NCBI GenBank assembly: GCA_041740495.1
Contig: JBGSLW010000260.1
Coordinates: 16,677 to 80,676 of the forward strand
DNA length: 64,000 nucleotides
Direction: 5' to 3'
DNA from: JANMEB01 sp041740495
GTDB lineage: Bacteria; Planctomycetota; Planctomycetia; Pirellulales; Pirellulaceae
Shown one piece after another: positions 50,501-59,086 of this stretch (its first letter is position 1; every line of letters starts with the position of its first letter). A program made the translations under genes and the position numbers. Below the pieces are notes generated by a model. It saw only the letters and a program-made list of their open reading frames with translations. It was not told the DNA's origin and ran no database searches.

Positions 50501-50945
50501 CCCGGGGTTTGTCTACGCCGCCGGTCTCCCGCCGCCCAATGTCGGTGCGGCGCTCGGATCGCTCCGCGTGATGCGCCGTGAGCCCGAACGGGTCGCAGGC
50601 TTGCGGCAAAACGCCCAACTATTTTTGGAGTTGGCCAAAGCGGCCGGCTTGGACACCGGTCCCAGTCACGACTCGCCGATCATCCCCGTGATCACCGGCG
50701 ATTCGATTTTGGCGCTCAAGTTATCCGAAGCACTCTTCCACGCCGGAATCAACGCCCAGCCGATTCTGCACCCGGCCGTCGAAGAATCGAAGGCACGCAT
50801 CCGATTCTTCCTCACGTCGAAGCACACGGAGGATCAAATCCGTTTCACGGTGGATACATTGGCCAAAGCCTGGCGCGAACTCGTCCTCCAGTCCGAGGTC
50901 GAACATGGTTCGCGGATCCGCGAGACGTTGAGCTATCGGTCGTAA
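47544..50945 (+). CDS. Fusion: fatty acyl-AMP ligase, acyl carrier protein and alpha-oxoamine synthase
   Basis: A 1133-residue three-module enzyme. Residues about 1-590 are an acyl-AMP ligase: TSGSTGSPKGV (about 183-193) is the ATP loop, WLPLYHDMGL and YGMAET follow, then YLRTGDLGF and GRLKDLI. Residues about 610-690 are an acyl carrier protein with the phosphopantetheine Ser in DLGLDSLERLN (about 645). Residues about 735-1110 are a PLP enzyme of the AONS/KBL/SPT group; Lys in TLSKSFGSCGGF (about 963) binds PLP and YVDEAHSIG the cofactor ring. Loading an acyl chain on the ACP and condensing it with an amino acid should give an alpha-aminoketone, as in sphingoid base or autoinducer-type synthesis. 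ATG at 47544 was chosen to leave space for a divergent promoter; 47433 also fits. Confidence 0.92.
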   Translation: MIPSLELASLFTPYYPPDTNLVDRLRYWVLATPDTIAFRFLVDGDEEVVTLTYAELDERARAIATKLLTSGLSGERVLLLFPPGLDFITAFLGCWYAKTIPVPAYPPRRNRNMVRINAISDDAQAAAALTTRAVADRFDGNLDDAPSLNTIPWIAVDDIPLELAGNWVMPDLKGEDLALLQYTSGSTGSPKGVVLTHENVIANCRMITYSFQIGPGQGQLVSWLPLYHDMGLIGGILNPIYVGGTVTLMSPVSFLTRPIRWLSAISKYGALISGGPNFAYALCVDRIAPEECEGLDLSAWSLAFNGAEPVRADVLRRFTEKFAPYGFQHRAHYPCYGMAETTLLVTGGDPGREPIIRYFDRNELTQRRVAPLSSDDPAARALVGCGQVVPGESVLIVDPDSARPLPHGQIGEIWIHSPSVGLGYWQKPEITAATFHAQVAEFPGRTYLRTGDLGFFDGDELFVNGRLKDLILVRGVNRYPQDIEETVEQCSPRLRVGSAAAFAIEHADREELVIVCEVDRQRDDFTWDTLLHEMRSAVTAEHDLPPDVIVLVRANSVPKTSSGKVQRHACREKYLEQELLVVAQWNSAAPAVAESSGGVPLHSNGKPLDEAERRVVALVMKQIRHVARERAHKLDLDTNIVVDLGLDSLERLNIAAGLERTFGGRIPDDVLHEVETVWEVAQAIMTHIGSAPVVAQVIEHEAAAHKAADTPIPSSYYEIDKMPEFARVQQLKQLLNASGIRNPFFGVHQGLISDTTRIDGRELISFSSYNYLGLSGHPDVVASAKQAIDEYGTSASASRMVSGEKQIHRIFEAELAEWLSVEDVITFAGGHATNESVIGHLVGPGDMIIHDNLAHNSIIQGAELSGARRRPFEHNNWQQLDAVLREIRHEYRRVLIAIEGLYSMDGDYPDLPQFVDVKNRHKCWLYVDEAHSIGTLGHTGRGLAELQNVARSDVEVWMGTLSKSFGSCGGFIAGSKMLVEFLRYTTPGFVYAAGLPPPNVGAALGSLRVMRREPERVAGLRQNAQLFLELAKAAGLDTGPSHDSPIIPVITGDSILALKLSEALFHAGINAQPILHPAVEESKARIRFFLTSKHTEDQIRFTVDTLAKAWRELVLQSEVEHGSRIRETLSYRS

Positions 50946-51093
50946 CGGACGTACCTGTTGTTCGCTCCAACCCGGCTCCTGTTTTGCCCGACCGCTGCGT
51001 TCTCGCTAGTCGGCAGACTCTCCGCGGTCGATAGATCTTCTGGCCTCCGGCGCGGCGCTGGGGCGCCAGGTAGACTCCAATCAAGGATGGTTG

Positions 51094-51840
51094 ATGCGGA
51101 TCTGTTTCTCTGCGCCGATGCCCACGCGACGGGGACTCCCTCCCCTTCGTTGGCAACTGCGTCTGTCCGTCGCCGGGCTGTGTTGCCTTCTAAGTGGTTT
51201 GACGGTGGTCACGGCGCGAGCCGATGTGGCTCGACCACCGTTTCCCGGCGGCGAAGCCGTCGCCGAATTGGACGCCCCGGCCCGCCGAGCGAGTCCGCAG
51301 TCAGGCGCCATGACCGAGTGCCTTTTGGGCTCGCCGACCGACAACCCGCTAAGTCGGCGCGATCCCACTGCACCCCGCCACCATTACCCGCTATGGGTGA
51401 TTGCTGCCGAAGCGATGTGCGCCGCCGCCGGCGAGATGCAACATCGCCCCGAGTTGCCGATCGAACAAGGAAAGATCGAGTTGAAAAAGCATGCGGCAAA
51501 GATCGCCTTTGATCGGACTCCGGGAATCGACGTTGGCCCGCGGCGGCGACCCAATTTCGAGTTTCTCACGACGTACTTCGCCAGCCGATTGGCTCGCCCA
51601 ACCATTGAATGGCGAACGCAACTCCTCACCGGAATCCAGTCAGCTCGTGCCTGGTCAACCCAGACTCTTGTCAAAACGGCTGTCCGTCGTCCCCTCGTCG
51701 ATCCGCACCAAGAGAACCTGGCTCGATTCTTGCTAAATAGCCACGTCCGCCGACTGGCTTGGACATCCTGGTCCAACTGGTGGTGGCTCGCTCGCGAATT
51801 TGCGCAAACTGCGAGACTTCCCGATGGGTCGTGGCGATAG
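51094..51840 (+). CDS. Secreted basic protein, function unknown
   Basis: A 248-residue protein I do not recognise. It has an N-terminal signal-like segment (LRLSVAGLCCLLSGLTVVTARA) and a mature part rich in Arg and Ala with HHYPLWVIAAEAMCAAAGEM and a C-terminal Trp cluster (WTSWSNWWWLAREF). AAGGA stands six bases before the ATG at 51094. There is no known motif. It is 148 nt downstream of the fusion gene on the same strand, so it could be co-expressed, but no functional link is visible. Confidence 0.55.
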   Translation: MRICFSAPMPTRRGLPPLRWQLRLSVAGLCCLLSGLTVVTARADVARPPFPGGEAVAELDAPARRASPQSGAMTECLLGSPTDNPLSRRDPTAPRHHYPLWVIAAEAMCAAAGEMQHRPELPIEQGKIELKKHAAKIAFDRTPGIDVGPRRRPNFEFLTTYFASRLARPTIEWRTQLLTGIQSARAWSTQTLVKTAVRRPLVDPHQENLARFLLNSHVRRLAWTSWSNWWWLAREFAQTARLPDGSWR

Positions 51841-52179
51841 GGGCCTATCCCCATACGGTTCGGCCCCCCCAACGCTGCCCCCTCGCACTCAGCCCTTCCC
51901 TCCGAAGCGGGCATTGGTATCTACACAATTCGCGTACGTCGAGACTGGCTCCGCGTGCCCCCACAAAGAGGTCGTGCAGTTTTCTTGCGCCACCTTTCCA
52001 CCCTCTCGTTTAACGCCAAGCCGGAGGCGCCGGCTTTCGCGCTGAACAACAAACGCAAAGCCGGCGCCTCCGGCTTGGCGTTAAACGAAGAAATTGAAAA
52101 ACATTTGGGGGAGGAGGGGGCCAGACCACGATGTGTCGATACCAATGCGCGGCGGGGGAGAGGGGTCACGGATTGACCC
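51841..52179. other. Gene-free interval with a perfect 30-bp palindrome
   Basis: No gene is supported. Besides the palindrome at 52008-52086 nothing notable is seen; it separates convergent genes. Confidence 0.6.
52008..52086. repeat. Perfect 30-bp inverted repeat (CCGGAGGCGCCGG core)
   Basis: The arm at 52008-52037 (GTTTAACGCCAAGCCGGAGG...) is exactly complementary to 52057-52086, with 19 nt between. Convergent genes flank it (51840 and 52180), so it could stop transcription from both sides, although there is no U-tract. Its length and perfection suggest a recent repeat insertion or recent copying. Confidence 0.9.
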
Positions 52180-53592
52180 TTAGAATTCGGCGGAGCCCGG
52201 TGTGCGTGGGAAGGGGATCACATCGCGGATGTTCCCCATCCCGGTCACGAATTGCACCACCCGCTCCAACCCCAATCCGAAACCGGAATGCGGGACGGTG
52301 CCGAACCGCCGCAGATCCAAGTACCACCAGTAGGCTTCCGGGCTGAGTTCCTTGGCGATCATCCGTTCACGGAGTACCTCCAAGCGGTGCTCGCGCTGAC
52401 TCCCACCGATGATTTCTCCGACGCCGGGGACCAGTACGTCCATCGCGCGGACGGTGCGGCCATCGTCGTTGTTGTACATGTAGAACGACTTAATGTCGCG
52501 CGGGTAGTCGTAGAGGATAACCGGTGAGCAGAAATGCTGTTCGGTCAAAAACCGTTCGTGCTCGGCTTGCAAATCGGTTCCCCAGCTGACCGGGAATTCG
52601 AAAGATCGCCCCGAGCTTTGCAGGATTTCGATCGCGGCGGTGTACGGGACGCGGACGAATTCACTCTCCGCCAGTCGCTGCAACGTTTCGACCAACGGTT
52701 GTTCCTGAGGGTCATCGGGATTGGCGGCGCGTTGCAGGAACTGCAAGTCGGCCAGGCAGTCGCGCGCTACGTCGCCGAAAATCCGCTTGAGAAAGGCTTC
52801 CGCCAGGTCCATGTTCTCCGGCAACTCGTAGAACGCCATCTCCGGCTCGATCATCCAGAATTCGGAGAGGTGTCGCGAGGTGTTCGACTTTTCGGCGCGG
52901 AAAGTGGGGCCGAACGTATAGACCTTTCCCAAGGCACAGGCATACGTCTCCGCTTCCAACTGGCCGCTCACGGTCAAGTAAGCCGGGCGGTGGAAAAAAT
53001 CGAATTTGTAGTTGAGCCGTTCGATTGGCTTCTTGGCGATTTCGTCCAGGTTCATCGTGGTGACCTGGAACATTGCGCCAGCCCCTTCGCAGTCGCTGGT
53101 GGTGATCACCGGGGTGTGGACGTAGAGGAATCCCCGTTCTTGATAGAACTGGTGAACACTGAAGCAGATCCGGTTGCGGATGCGGGCGATCGCCCCGAAC
53201 GTATTGGTGCGCGGCCGCAGGTGGGCCCATTCGCGCAGCTTCTCAAAAGAGTGCTTCTTTTTTTGAAGCGGATACGCGGTTGGATCGGACCAACCATGGA
53301 CGTACACGCGGGAGGCGTGAATCTCGCAGGTCTGCCCCTGGCCTCCGGACGGTTTGACTTCTCCTTCGACCTGCACGCTGCAGCCTGCGCTGAGTTGTTT
53401 GATCTCCCGTTCGTAATTCTCCAGGCTTTGATCGGCGATGACTTGCAAGCTGGCCAGGCAGCTGCCGTCGTTGATTTCCAGGAAACTGAAGCCCGCTTTC
53501 GAGTCGCGGCGCGTGCGGACCCAGCCTTGAATGCAAAGGGTCTTCCCTAGCGAACTCGCCTGCAGGGCTTGAGCGATCGGTGTGGTGTGCAT
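52180..53592 (-). CDS. asnS: Asparagine-tRNA ligase
   Basis: A 470-residue class IIb synthetase that charges tRNA-Asn. The N-terminal OB fold contains IQGWVRTRRDSKAGFSFLEI, the catalytic core has TSDCEGAGAMFQV, VSGQLEAETYACALGKVYTFGPTFRAEKS (motif 2) and GFGLGLERVVQFV (motif 3). The AEKS and EPEMAF segments distinguish it from aspartyl enzymes. A 14-nt gap separates it from the upstream trxB gene on the same strand, so the two are probably co-transcribed. Confidence 0.96.
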   Translation of the reverse strand: MHTTPIAQALQASSLGKTLCIQGWVRTRRDSKAGFSFLEINDGSCLASLQVIADQSLENYEREIKQLSAGCSVQVEGEVKPSGGQGQTCEIHASRVYVHGWSDPTAYPLQKKKHSFEKLREWAHLRPRTNTFGAIARIRNRICFSVHQFYQERGFLYVHTPVITTSDCEGAGAMFQVTTMNLDEIAKKPIERLNYKFDFFHRPAYLTVSGQLEAETYACALGKVYTFGPTFRAEKSNTSRHLSEFWMIEPEMAFYELPENMDLAEAFLKRIFGDVARDCLADLQFLQRAANPDDPQEQPLVETLQRLAESEFVRVPYTAAIEILQSSGRSFEFPVSWGTDLQAEHERFLTEQHFCSPVILYDYPRDIKSFYMYNNDDGRTVRAMDVLVPGVGEIIGGSQREHRLEVLRERMIAKELSPEAYWWYLDLRRFGTVPHSGFGLGLERVVQFVTGMGNIRDVIPFPRTPGSAEF

Positions 53593-53606
53593 GGTGGCTT
53601 CCCGCG

Positions 53607-54668
53607 TTACTCGATTCCTTGAGATGCCAGCCAGCGTTCGGCGTCGAGCGCCGCCATGCAGCCGGTGCCGGCCGATGTGATGGCCTGGCGGTAATAGTCA
53701 TCCGCCACATCGCCGGCGGCGAAGACTCCCTCCACGCTGGTGTGCGTGCGAAAGGGTTGTTTCCAACGCACATAGCCCTTGTCGTTCATCTCCAGCTTCC
53801 CGTGCAGAAACGCGGTGTTTGGGGAATGTCCGATCGCCAGGAACATGCCTCCCGCGTCCAGCGTGCGGCTGGAGCCGTCGACCGTATTCTTCAGTTCGAT
53901 CCCGGTCACGCGCTGGCCGTTCCCCATGACTTGCTCCACCTCGTGATTCCAAACAATCTCGATTTTGGGATTGTCGAAGGCGCGTTGCTGCATGATTTTT
54001 GAGGCCCGCAGCTGATCGCGGCGGTGCACCAGGTACACGACCTTCGCGAACTTGGTGAGATAAGAGGCCTCTTCGATTGCAGAGTCTCCACCGCCGATCA
54101 CGGCCAAAGGCTGGTTGCGGAACATGGGCAACGCCCCGTCGCAGACCGCGCAGGCGCTGACCCCTTTATTCTTGTACGCATGCTCGCTCTCCAGCCCCAG
54201 GTAGTTGGCTCGCGCGCCGGTGGCCACGATCACGGTGTGCGCTGCAACCTGGCGGCCTTCTCCGGAGACCAGGCGAAACGGCCGGCCGGAAAAGTCGACT
54301 TCGACGATTTCCTCAGTGACGACGCGCGTGCCGAAATTCAACGCCTGCTGCTTCATCAGTTCGACCAGTTCCACCCCCTGGACAGCATAGTGCGGTTGGC
54401 CGTTCCGCTCATGGCTGGGAACGGGTGGCAAGTTGCCGTGGCGTTCGGCGTCGATGGCGCTTTCGATGAACGCCCGCACATTGCCGGCAGGGAATCCGGC
54501 ATAGTTCTCGACTTCGGTGGTAAACGCCAATTGCCCCAGCGGGATCATCTCCGGGGTGAACGTCCCCTCGAATAACAACGGGCTTAAACTGGCGCGGGCG
54601 GCATAGATCGCGGCGGACCATCCCGCCGGACCGCTCCCGATAATGACGACCTTCTCCACATCTGCCAA
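53607..54668 (-). CDS. trxB: Thioredoxin reductase
   Basis: A 353-residue FAD/NADPH enzyme that keeps thioredoxin reduced. GSGPAGWSAAIYAAR (11-25) binds FAD, the redox pair is CAVC at about 171-174 (SACAVCDGALP), GGGDSAIEEASYL binds NADPH and GVFAAGDVAD is the C-terminal FAD motif. It is slightly longer than E. coli TrxB owing to an insert (HGNLPPVPSHERNGQPHYAV) near residue 80. It lies directly upstream of asnS. Confidence 0.95.
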   Translation of the reverse strand: MADVEKVVIIGSGPAGWSAAIYAARASLSPLLFEGTFTPEMIPLGQLAFTTEVENYAGFPAGNVRAFIESAIDAERHGNLPPVPSHERNGQPHYAVQGVELVELMKQQALNFGTRVVTEEIVEVDFSGRPFRLVSGEGRQVAAHTVIVATGARANYLGLESEHAYKNKGVSACAVCDGALPMFRNQPLAVIGGGDSAIEEASYLTKFAKVVYLVHRRDQLRASKIMQQRAFDNPKIEIVWNHEVEQVMGNGQRVTGIELKNTVDGSSRTLDAGGMFLAIGHSPNTAFLHGKLEMNDKGYVRWKQPFRTHTSVEGVFAAGDVADDYYRQAITSAGTGCMAALDAERWLASQGIE

Positions 54669-54822
54669 CGCAACGTCTCCTTAAAAAAAGTAGTGCCGGA
54701 AGTATACTCGGGATGGCCAGGTTCCGGCAGGTCGGGCCGAGACCGGGACGCGGTGCGGAATGGGAAAAAGGAACGGCCCGGCGATGGGCTGTCCGGGCCC
54801 CACTCGGGTCGCGCCGCGGACC

Positions 54823-55329
54823 TTATCCGAAGTGGACGTCGTTTCGCGGGCGGAGGGCGGACAGATACAGCAAGCTGGCCTCCGGCGTCGGCGCCTTGCT
54901 GATCAATTTCAGGGTCGCCTGCATGACGTCGCGACGACTGATCTGCCCCACCAGCTGTTCGCCGGATCCGTCCGCCAGCGGCGCCGTCACCGGCAACCGG
55001 CGAGCGTGCGACGACTGAAAGACCTGGATAATACTCAAGAGATCCGTTCCCTCCGGAATGGTTCGCGGAGTTGGATCCATAAACGCACGCACTTGATTGG
55101 TCGGCAGCTGATCGTAGGCCGCGGACACCAGGACCTGCATGCACGAATCTTCGGAGAAGACGCCCAGCAGCCGCCGATCGGGGTCGACCACCGGCGCGCC
55201 GGAGATCTTGTTCTTGACCAGGATGTCGATTCCCGCGAAGACATCCAGTTCGGGGGTCAGCGTGACCAGCTTGCGGATCATGATGTCCGCCGCCACGACC
55301 TGCTCTGGGAGCGAGTGCGAGTTCTGCAT
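54823..55329 (-). CDS. CBS-pair domain protein
   Basis: A 168-residue protein made of two CBS domains. The first covers about 12-75 (IMIRKLVTLTPELDVFAGI, KISGAPVVDPDRRLLGVFSE) and the second about 80-150 (FMDPTPRTIPEGTDLLSII, LPVTAPLADGSGEQLVGQIS). Stand-alone CBS pairs bind adenine nucleotides and modulate a partner; DxxxA nucleotide contacts are not certain. ATG at 55329 follows AGGAG. It lies 154 nt upstream of trxB on the same strand. Confidence 0.88.
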   Translation of the reverse strand: MQNSHSLPEQVVAADIMIRKLVTLTPELDVFAGIDILVKNKISGAPVVDPDRRLLGVFSEDSCMQVLVSAAYDQLPTNQVRAFMDPTPRTIPEGTDLLSIIQVFQSSHARRLPVTAPLADGSGEQLVGQISRRDVMQATLKLISKAPTPEASLLYLSALRPRNDVHFG

Positions 55330-55574
55330 CGGGCACTCCTGGATCAAAACGGTTGAAAAACCGGTGGCTCGCCGACGACTGGGCTCACGTATTCTAACAG
55401 GACCAATCGGCAAAACAATCAAAATCCGCGCCGGCGGAGCGGTCGAAACGTTCCAGTGGCGCCTGTTGCAACGGCCAGGCCACCGGGGGAAGAGTGTGCG
55501 GTAGCGACTGCCGAAGAGGAAGAGGAGCGGTCGTTCCTTCCCACCCCTAGTTCGCAGTCGTCTGGTTCCGGTCC

Positions 55575-56942
55575 ATGGTCCGCGCGTTTCGAATTGCCTG
55601 GTGCCTGTGCGTCGTGTGGGCGGCGAACTCGGCGGCCATGGGTGGTTGGCAAAGCGACCGGTTGACGCCGATCCGCCCCTCCGAAGAACAAGGCAAACGG
55701 CGGGACGTCATGATCGGCTTTCGATCGGAGCCGGCGTCTCCTCAGGAACTGGCGCCTCCCCAGGAAAGTGAGGACTTGCCGCCCCCGCGCCAGGCTGGGG
55801 ATGGGATTCGACCCGATCAGGAGCCCGAGGAAATCGCGCCGTCGGAACGATCCTCCCCCTCCGGGGAATTCGGCGAGGAGGTTCGGCAGCGTTATCCCGA
55901 CGGCAGCACGCAAATCCTCCGCCATGTGCGGCAGGATGCGGAAGGAAACTTCGTCAACCACGGCGCTTGGAAACTGTTCAACCGCCGAGGGCAAGTCCTG
56001 GCGGAAGGGGAGTTCGTCGACGGTCGCATGCACGGAACGTGGAGTCGCTGGCATCCGGACGGCGACCCAGCGATCCAGGCCCTCTGGCAGAACGCGGCTC
56101 GCAGCGGCCCGTACCAATCGATCGCCACTTTCGTCGACGGACATCTGGAAGGGTCGTGGATCGTGTACGATCGTCTCCGCAAGAAGATTTTTGAGATGCA
56201 ATACGCCGACGGCACACGGCATGGCCCGGCGATGTGGTGGGATCCCGCCGGGCGCCTGGTCCGCGAGGTCCGCTTCAACCGTGGGATCCTGGACGGACGG
56301 TTGATCGAATACGACGAGAATCAGCGGCCGCTCCGCGAAACCGTGTATCGGGATGGTTGCCGCGTCTACAGCCAGCCGACGTGGTATTCCGCAGGGAAAA
56401 AGAAAACCGAGGACTTCTACCTCGACGGCAAACTGGAACTGGACGGCGAGGATGACTGGTGGGAAGCGAAGCCTGCCGAATACGTCCAGGAAGGCTCACC
56501 CGTGCGACACGGTGCGTCGGAGGCCTGGTACGAGAATGGTCAGTTGCGAATGAGCGGCCAGTTCGAACAAGGGAAGCGGCATGGCACTTTTACCTGGTGG
56601 CATGCCAACGGCCAGCGCCAACTCCTCGGCGTCTACAACCACGGTCAGCGCACGGAGGCTTGGACCTGGTGGCACGAGAACGGGATGAAGTCGGTGCAAG
56701 GGGCCTACCAGCTCGACGAACCGGTCGGCGAGTGGGTGTACTGGGACCTCGACGGCAAAGTCGTACGGCGATCGACGCTGGGGCGAACCGCCAGCGGACT
56801 GGATTCCATGTTGGAAAATTCGTCGGACGACCCCGAGCAACCTGCGGAGTCGAAACGGGAGCCTTCGCCCGACGAGCTTCCCTGGCCGGCCGACGGCGGT
56901 GTGGAAGAGCTCCCGCCGCCGTCGGATGGGGACGGCAACTGA
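55575..56942 (+). CDS. Secreted MORN-repeat protein
   Basis: A 455-residue protein with a signal peptide (FRIAWCLCVVWAANSAAM), a Pro/Glu-rich linker (about 45-100) and about ten MORN_2-type repeats. Repeats read GNFVNHGAWKLFNRRGQV, GRMHGTWSRWHPDG, QFEQGKRHGTFTWWHANGQ and MKSVQGAYQLDEPVGEWVYW. Such repeats fold as an extended beta sheet and are shared with the YwqK antitoxin group, but there is no toxin gene here. The tail (SDDPEQPAESK...PPPSDGDGN) is acidic and disordered. It converges with the TPR gene (7 nt apart). Confidence 0.85.
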   Translation: MVRAFRIAWCLCVVWAANSAAMGGWQSDRLTPIRPSEEQGKRRDVMIGFRSEPASPQELAPPQESEDLPPPRQAGDGIRPDQEPEEIAPSERSSPSGEFGEEVRQRYPDGSTQILRHVRQDAEGNFVNHGAWKLFNRRGQVLAEGEFVDGRMHGTWSRWHPDGDPAIQALWQNAARSGPYQSIATFVDGHLEGSWIVYDRLRKKIFEMQYADGTRHGPAMWWDPAGRLVREVRFNRGILDGRLIEYDENQRPLRETVYRDGCRVYSQPTWYSAGKKKTEDFYLDGKLELDGEDDWWEAKPAEYVQEGSPVRHGASEAWYENGQLRMSGQFEQGKRHGTFTWWHANGQRQLLGVYNHGQRTEAWTWWHENGMKSVQGAYQLDEPVGEWVYWDLDGKVVRRSTLGRTASGLDSMLENSSDDPEQPAESKREPSPDELPWPADGGVEELPPPSDGDGN

Positions 56943-56949
56943 ACGCGTG

Positions 56950-58911
56950 TTACTTCTCGTCTGGTTGTTTCTCGCCGCCGCCCGCGCCGCCGCCGAGTTC
57001 CGCCAGATCCACGGTGAAACTCCCCTCGGGTCCCGCCAGATCCTTGGTCAGCAATTCCCGCCACGGCTTCTGATCGACGTACGATTGGACTTCGCGTTGG
57101 AGATTTTCGAGCGACCGGGATTGCTCTTTCTCCCCCATCGCCACCGCCTTTTCGGCGAACTCGCGAGCTTTGGCGAAATCCCCGATTTCGGCGTACGCGG
57201 CTCCCAGGGTGCTGAGGGCGTACGATTCACTGAACTTCGTCAGCTCGTTGGCCTGAGTCGCCAGTTCGACCGCCCGTTTCCCATTCCGCACCGCCGGGTC
57301 GACGGCCGTGCACAATAGCCAGGCCAGGTTGTTGAGCGTCGATCCATCGAGTCCCTCTTCGGTTTCCTTCTCCAATTCGATCGCGCGCTCGTAATCGGCG
57401 ATGGCGGCCGCCCCATCCCCGATGGCGGAGTAAGCGTCCGCCCGGCCCCGAACGGCCCTGGCGAGGGTCCCCCGCAGCGACTCCGCCTCGACGTCGTTGT
57501 CCCCTTCCTCCGCTTGCTTCAACAGTTTCTCGTTTTCCGCGATCACCTCGGCGTACACCTTCAAAGCGTCCTCGGTTTTCTTGGCGGCGTTCTGGTAAGC
57601 CGCCAATTGCAGGCGAAACGAAGTGTCGGGCAAACTTTCGAGGACTGTCTGGATATCCGCAATCGCCTCGTCGTACTTTTCCAACTGCGAGTACGCCAGG
57701 CTGCGGAACAACAGACCGCGATCCCACTCCGGTTCCAACTCCAGCGCCTTGTTGATCGCCGCCAACGCGCCTTCCCCATCCTGCAGATCGAGATGCAAGT
57801 TGGACTTCAACAACAACACCAGCGGATTCTCTGGATTCTTCTCCAGCAACTGGTCGATCAGCTCGATCGCCTTTTGTCGATCCGCGCGGGCCTCCGCATG
57901 CTGGTACAACTCGGCGTGCAGGGTTCCGCGGAGGCGAAAGGCATCCAGATTCTCCGGTTGCAGTTCAATCAAACGGTCGGCAAACTCGAGCGCCTCTTGT
58001 GGACGCTGCTGGTTTTGCAACTGCGATGCCAACATCAGCAGGATTTGCGGGTTGATATCCTCCATGCCCTTGAGCACGACGCGGAAGTCTTCGACCGCCT
58101 TATCGACTTCTTCCTTCTCCAGATAAAACTCGCCGCGGGCGATTCGCGCACGGACGTTGTTCTCGTCGATCAGGATCGCCTGATTCAGGTCGGAGAGCTT
58201 GGCGTCGTCATCTTCGGCGGCGACAGCCCGCAGGAGCAAGGCGTCCGCCAACGTGGCTTTGTCCGGACCCGCGTGCTCGATCGCCTTGTCGATTGCGACC
58301 CGACCCTTGTCGGCATCTCCCCCTTCGCGCATTTGCAACTGAGCGACCTGCAAATGGGCTTGGGCATTCTGCGGATCGAACTCCAGCAAACGCTCCAACC
58401 GCGTCAAGGCTTCCCGGCGGAGGAACCGCCAACGCCCGTCCCCCCCTTCGATCCGCACCATCAGCTGCCGGATTTGGTCCTGCAACGTCGACTTCATCAA
58501 GTTCTCCGCCAATTTCTTGGACGATTCGCTCAGTCCTTTTTCCAGAGCGGTCTTGCACAAGTCGACGACGCGATCGAGGTCGCGCGACGAGGCGGCCGTT
58601 TCCTTCAACTCGAGCGCCTTCTCCAAGTCCGCTTCACCGTCCTGTGCCCCCTTCGCTTCCGGCTCTTGCTCCGCCGGCTTGTCCCCCGGTTCGGATTTTC
58701 CCGGATCGGATTTCTCCGCCGGCTCTTGCTCTTGCCACGCAGTTGGCACCGCGCCAGGTGTTGCGGCGGCAATTCCGGAGCCCCCAACCCAGGTGATCAG
58801 ACCGAATCCCATCAGCCATACGAGACAGGCTGGACAGCAGACGCTCAGCCCGCTTAACCGGCGGCGGATGGACTCGGACGCAATTCGACGCGTGAATACG
58901 GCATATCTCAT
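56950..58911 (-). CDS. Tetratricopeptide-repeat protein, exported or membrane-anchored
   Basis: A 653-residue protein. An N-terminal hydrophobic segment (VCCPACLVWLMGFGLITWVGG) acts as signal or anchor. An acidic, Pro/Glu/Lys-rich linker follows, then TPR units over most of the length, for example AQAHLQVAQLQMREGGDADK, ALEFADRLIELQPENLDAF, PLVLLLKSNLHLDLQDGE and GAAAIADYERAIELEKE. TPR arrays bind proteins. ATG at 58911 has GGAGG ten bases upstream; the frame is open to 58971. It is divergent from the SH3-like gene at 59087. Confidence 0.87.
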   Translation of the reverse strand: MRYAVFTRRIASESIRRRLSGLSVCCPACLVWLMGFGLITWVGGSGIAAATPGAVPTAWQEQEPAEKSDPGKSEPGDKPAEQEPEAKGAQDGEADLEKALELKETAASSRDLDRVVDLCKTALEKGLSESSKKLAENLMKSTLQDQIRQLMVRIEGGDGRWRFLRREALTRLERLLEFDPQNAQAHLQVAQLQMREGGDADKGRVAIDKAIEHAGPDKATLADALLLRAVAAEDDDAKLSDLNQAILIDENNVRARIARGEFYLEKEEVDKAVEDFRVVLKGMEDINPQILLMLASQLQNQQRPQEALEFADRLIELQPENLDAFRLRGTLHAELYQHAEARADRQKAIELIDQLLEKNPENPLVLLLKSNLHLDLQDGEGALAAINKALELEPEWDRGLLFRSLAYSQLEKYDEAIADIQTVLESLPDTSFRLQLAAYQNAAKKTEDALKVYAEVIAENEKLLKQAEEGDNDVEAESLRGTLARAVRGRADAYSAIGDGAAAIADYERAIELEKETEEGLDGSTLNNLAWLLCTAVDPAVRNGKRAVELATQANELTKFSESYALSTLGAAYAEIGDFAKAREFAEKAVAMGEKEQSRSLENLQREVQSYVDQKPWRELLTKDLAGPEGSFTVDLAELGGGAGGGEKQPDEK

Positions 58912-59086
58912 GGGAAAATCCCCTCCTGTGGCTCGCTTGCAAGTTACCGCTGTCGGCCCCAACCGACTCATTTTAACGAAATTTCCCCAGATTGAGAATC
59001 AAGCCAGCATGACGCAGTTTCCCTTGAATGCCAGCACCGATTCGGCTACAAGTTCCCAGTTTTCCAGTTTCTGGCGGGGCGATCCT

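Noticed and set aside
47409..50618. Open frame of 1069 codons on the minus strand, antisense to the acyl-ligase fusion
   Set aside because: It is a mirror of the GC-rich plus-strand gene. Its translation is Arg/Asp/His-rich without any motif, while the plus strand has three complete catalytic domains.
55575..56942. MORN_2 protein as the antitoxin of a toxin-antitoxin pair
   Set aside because: There is a signal peptide and no adjacent toxin gene; the neighbour is a convergent TPR gene.
57514..58857. Open frame of 447 codons on the plus strand across the TPR gene
   Set aside because: It is a Leu/Gln/Arg-rich shadow of the TPR repeats on the other strand.
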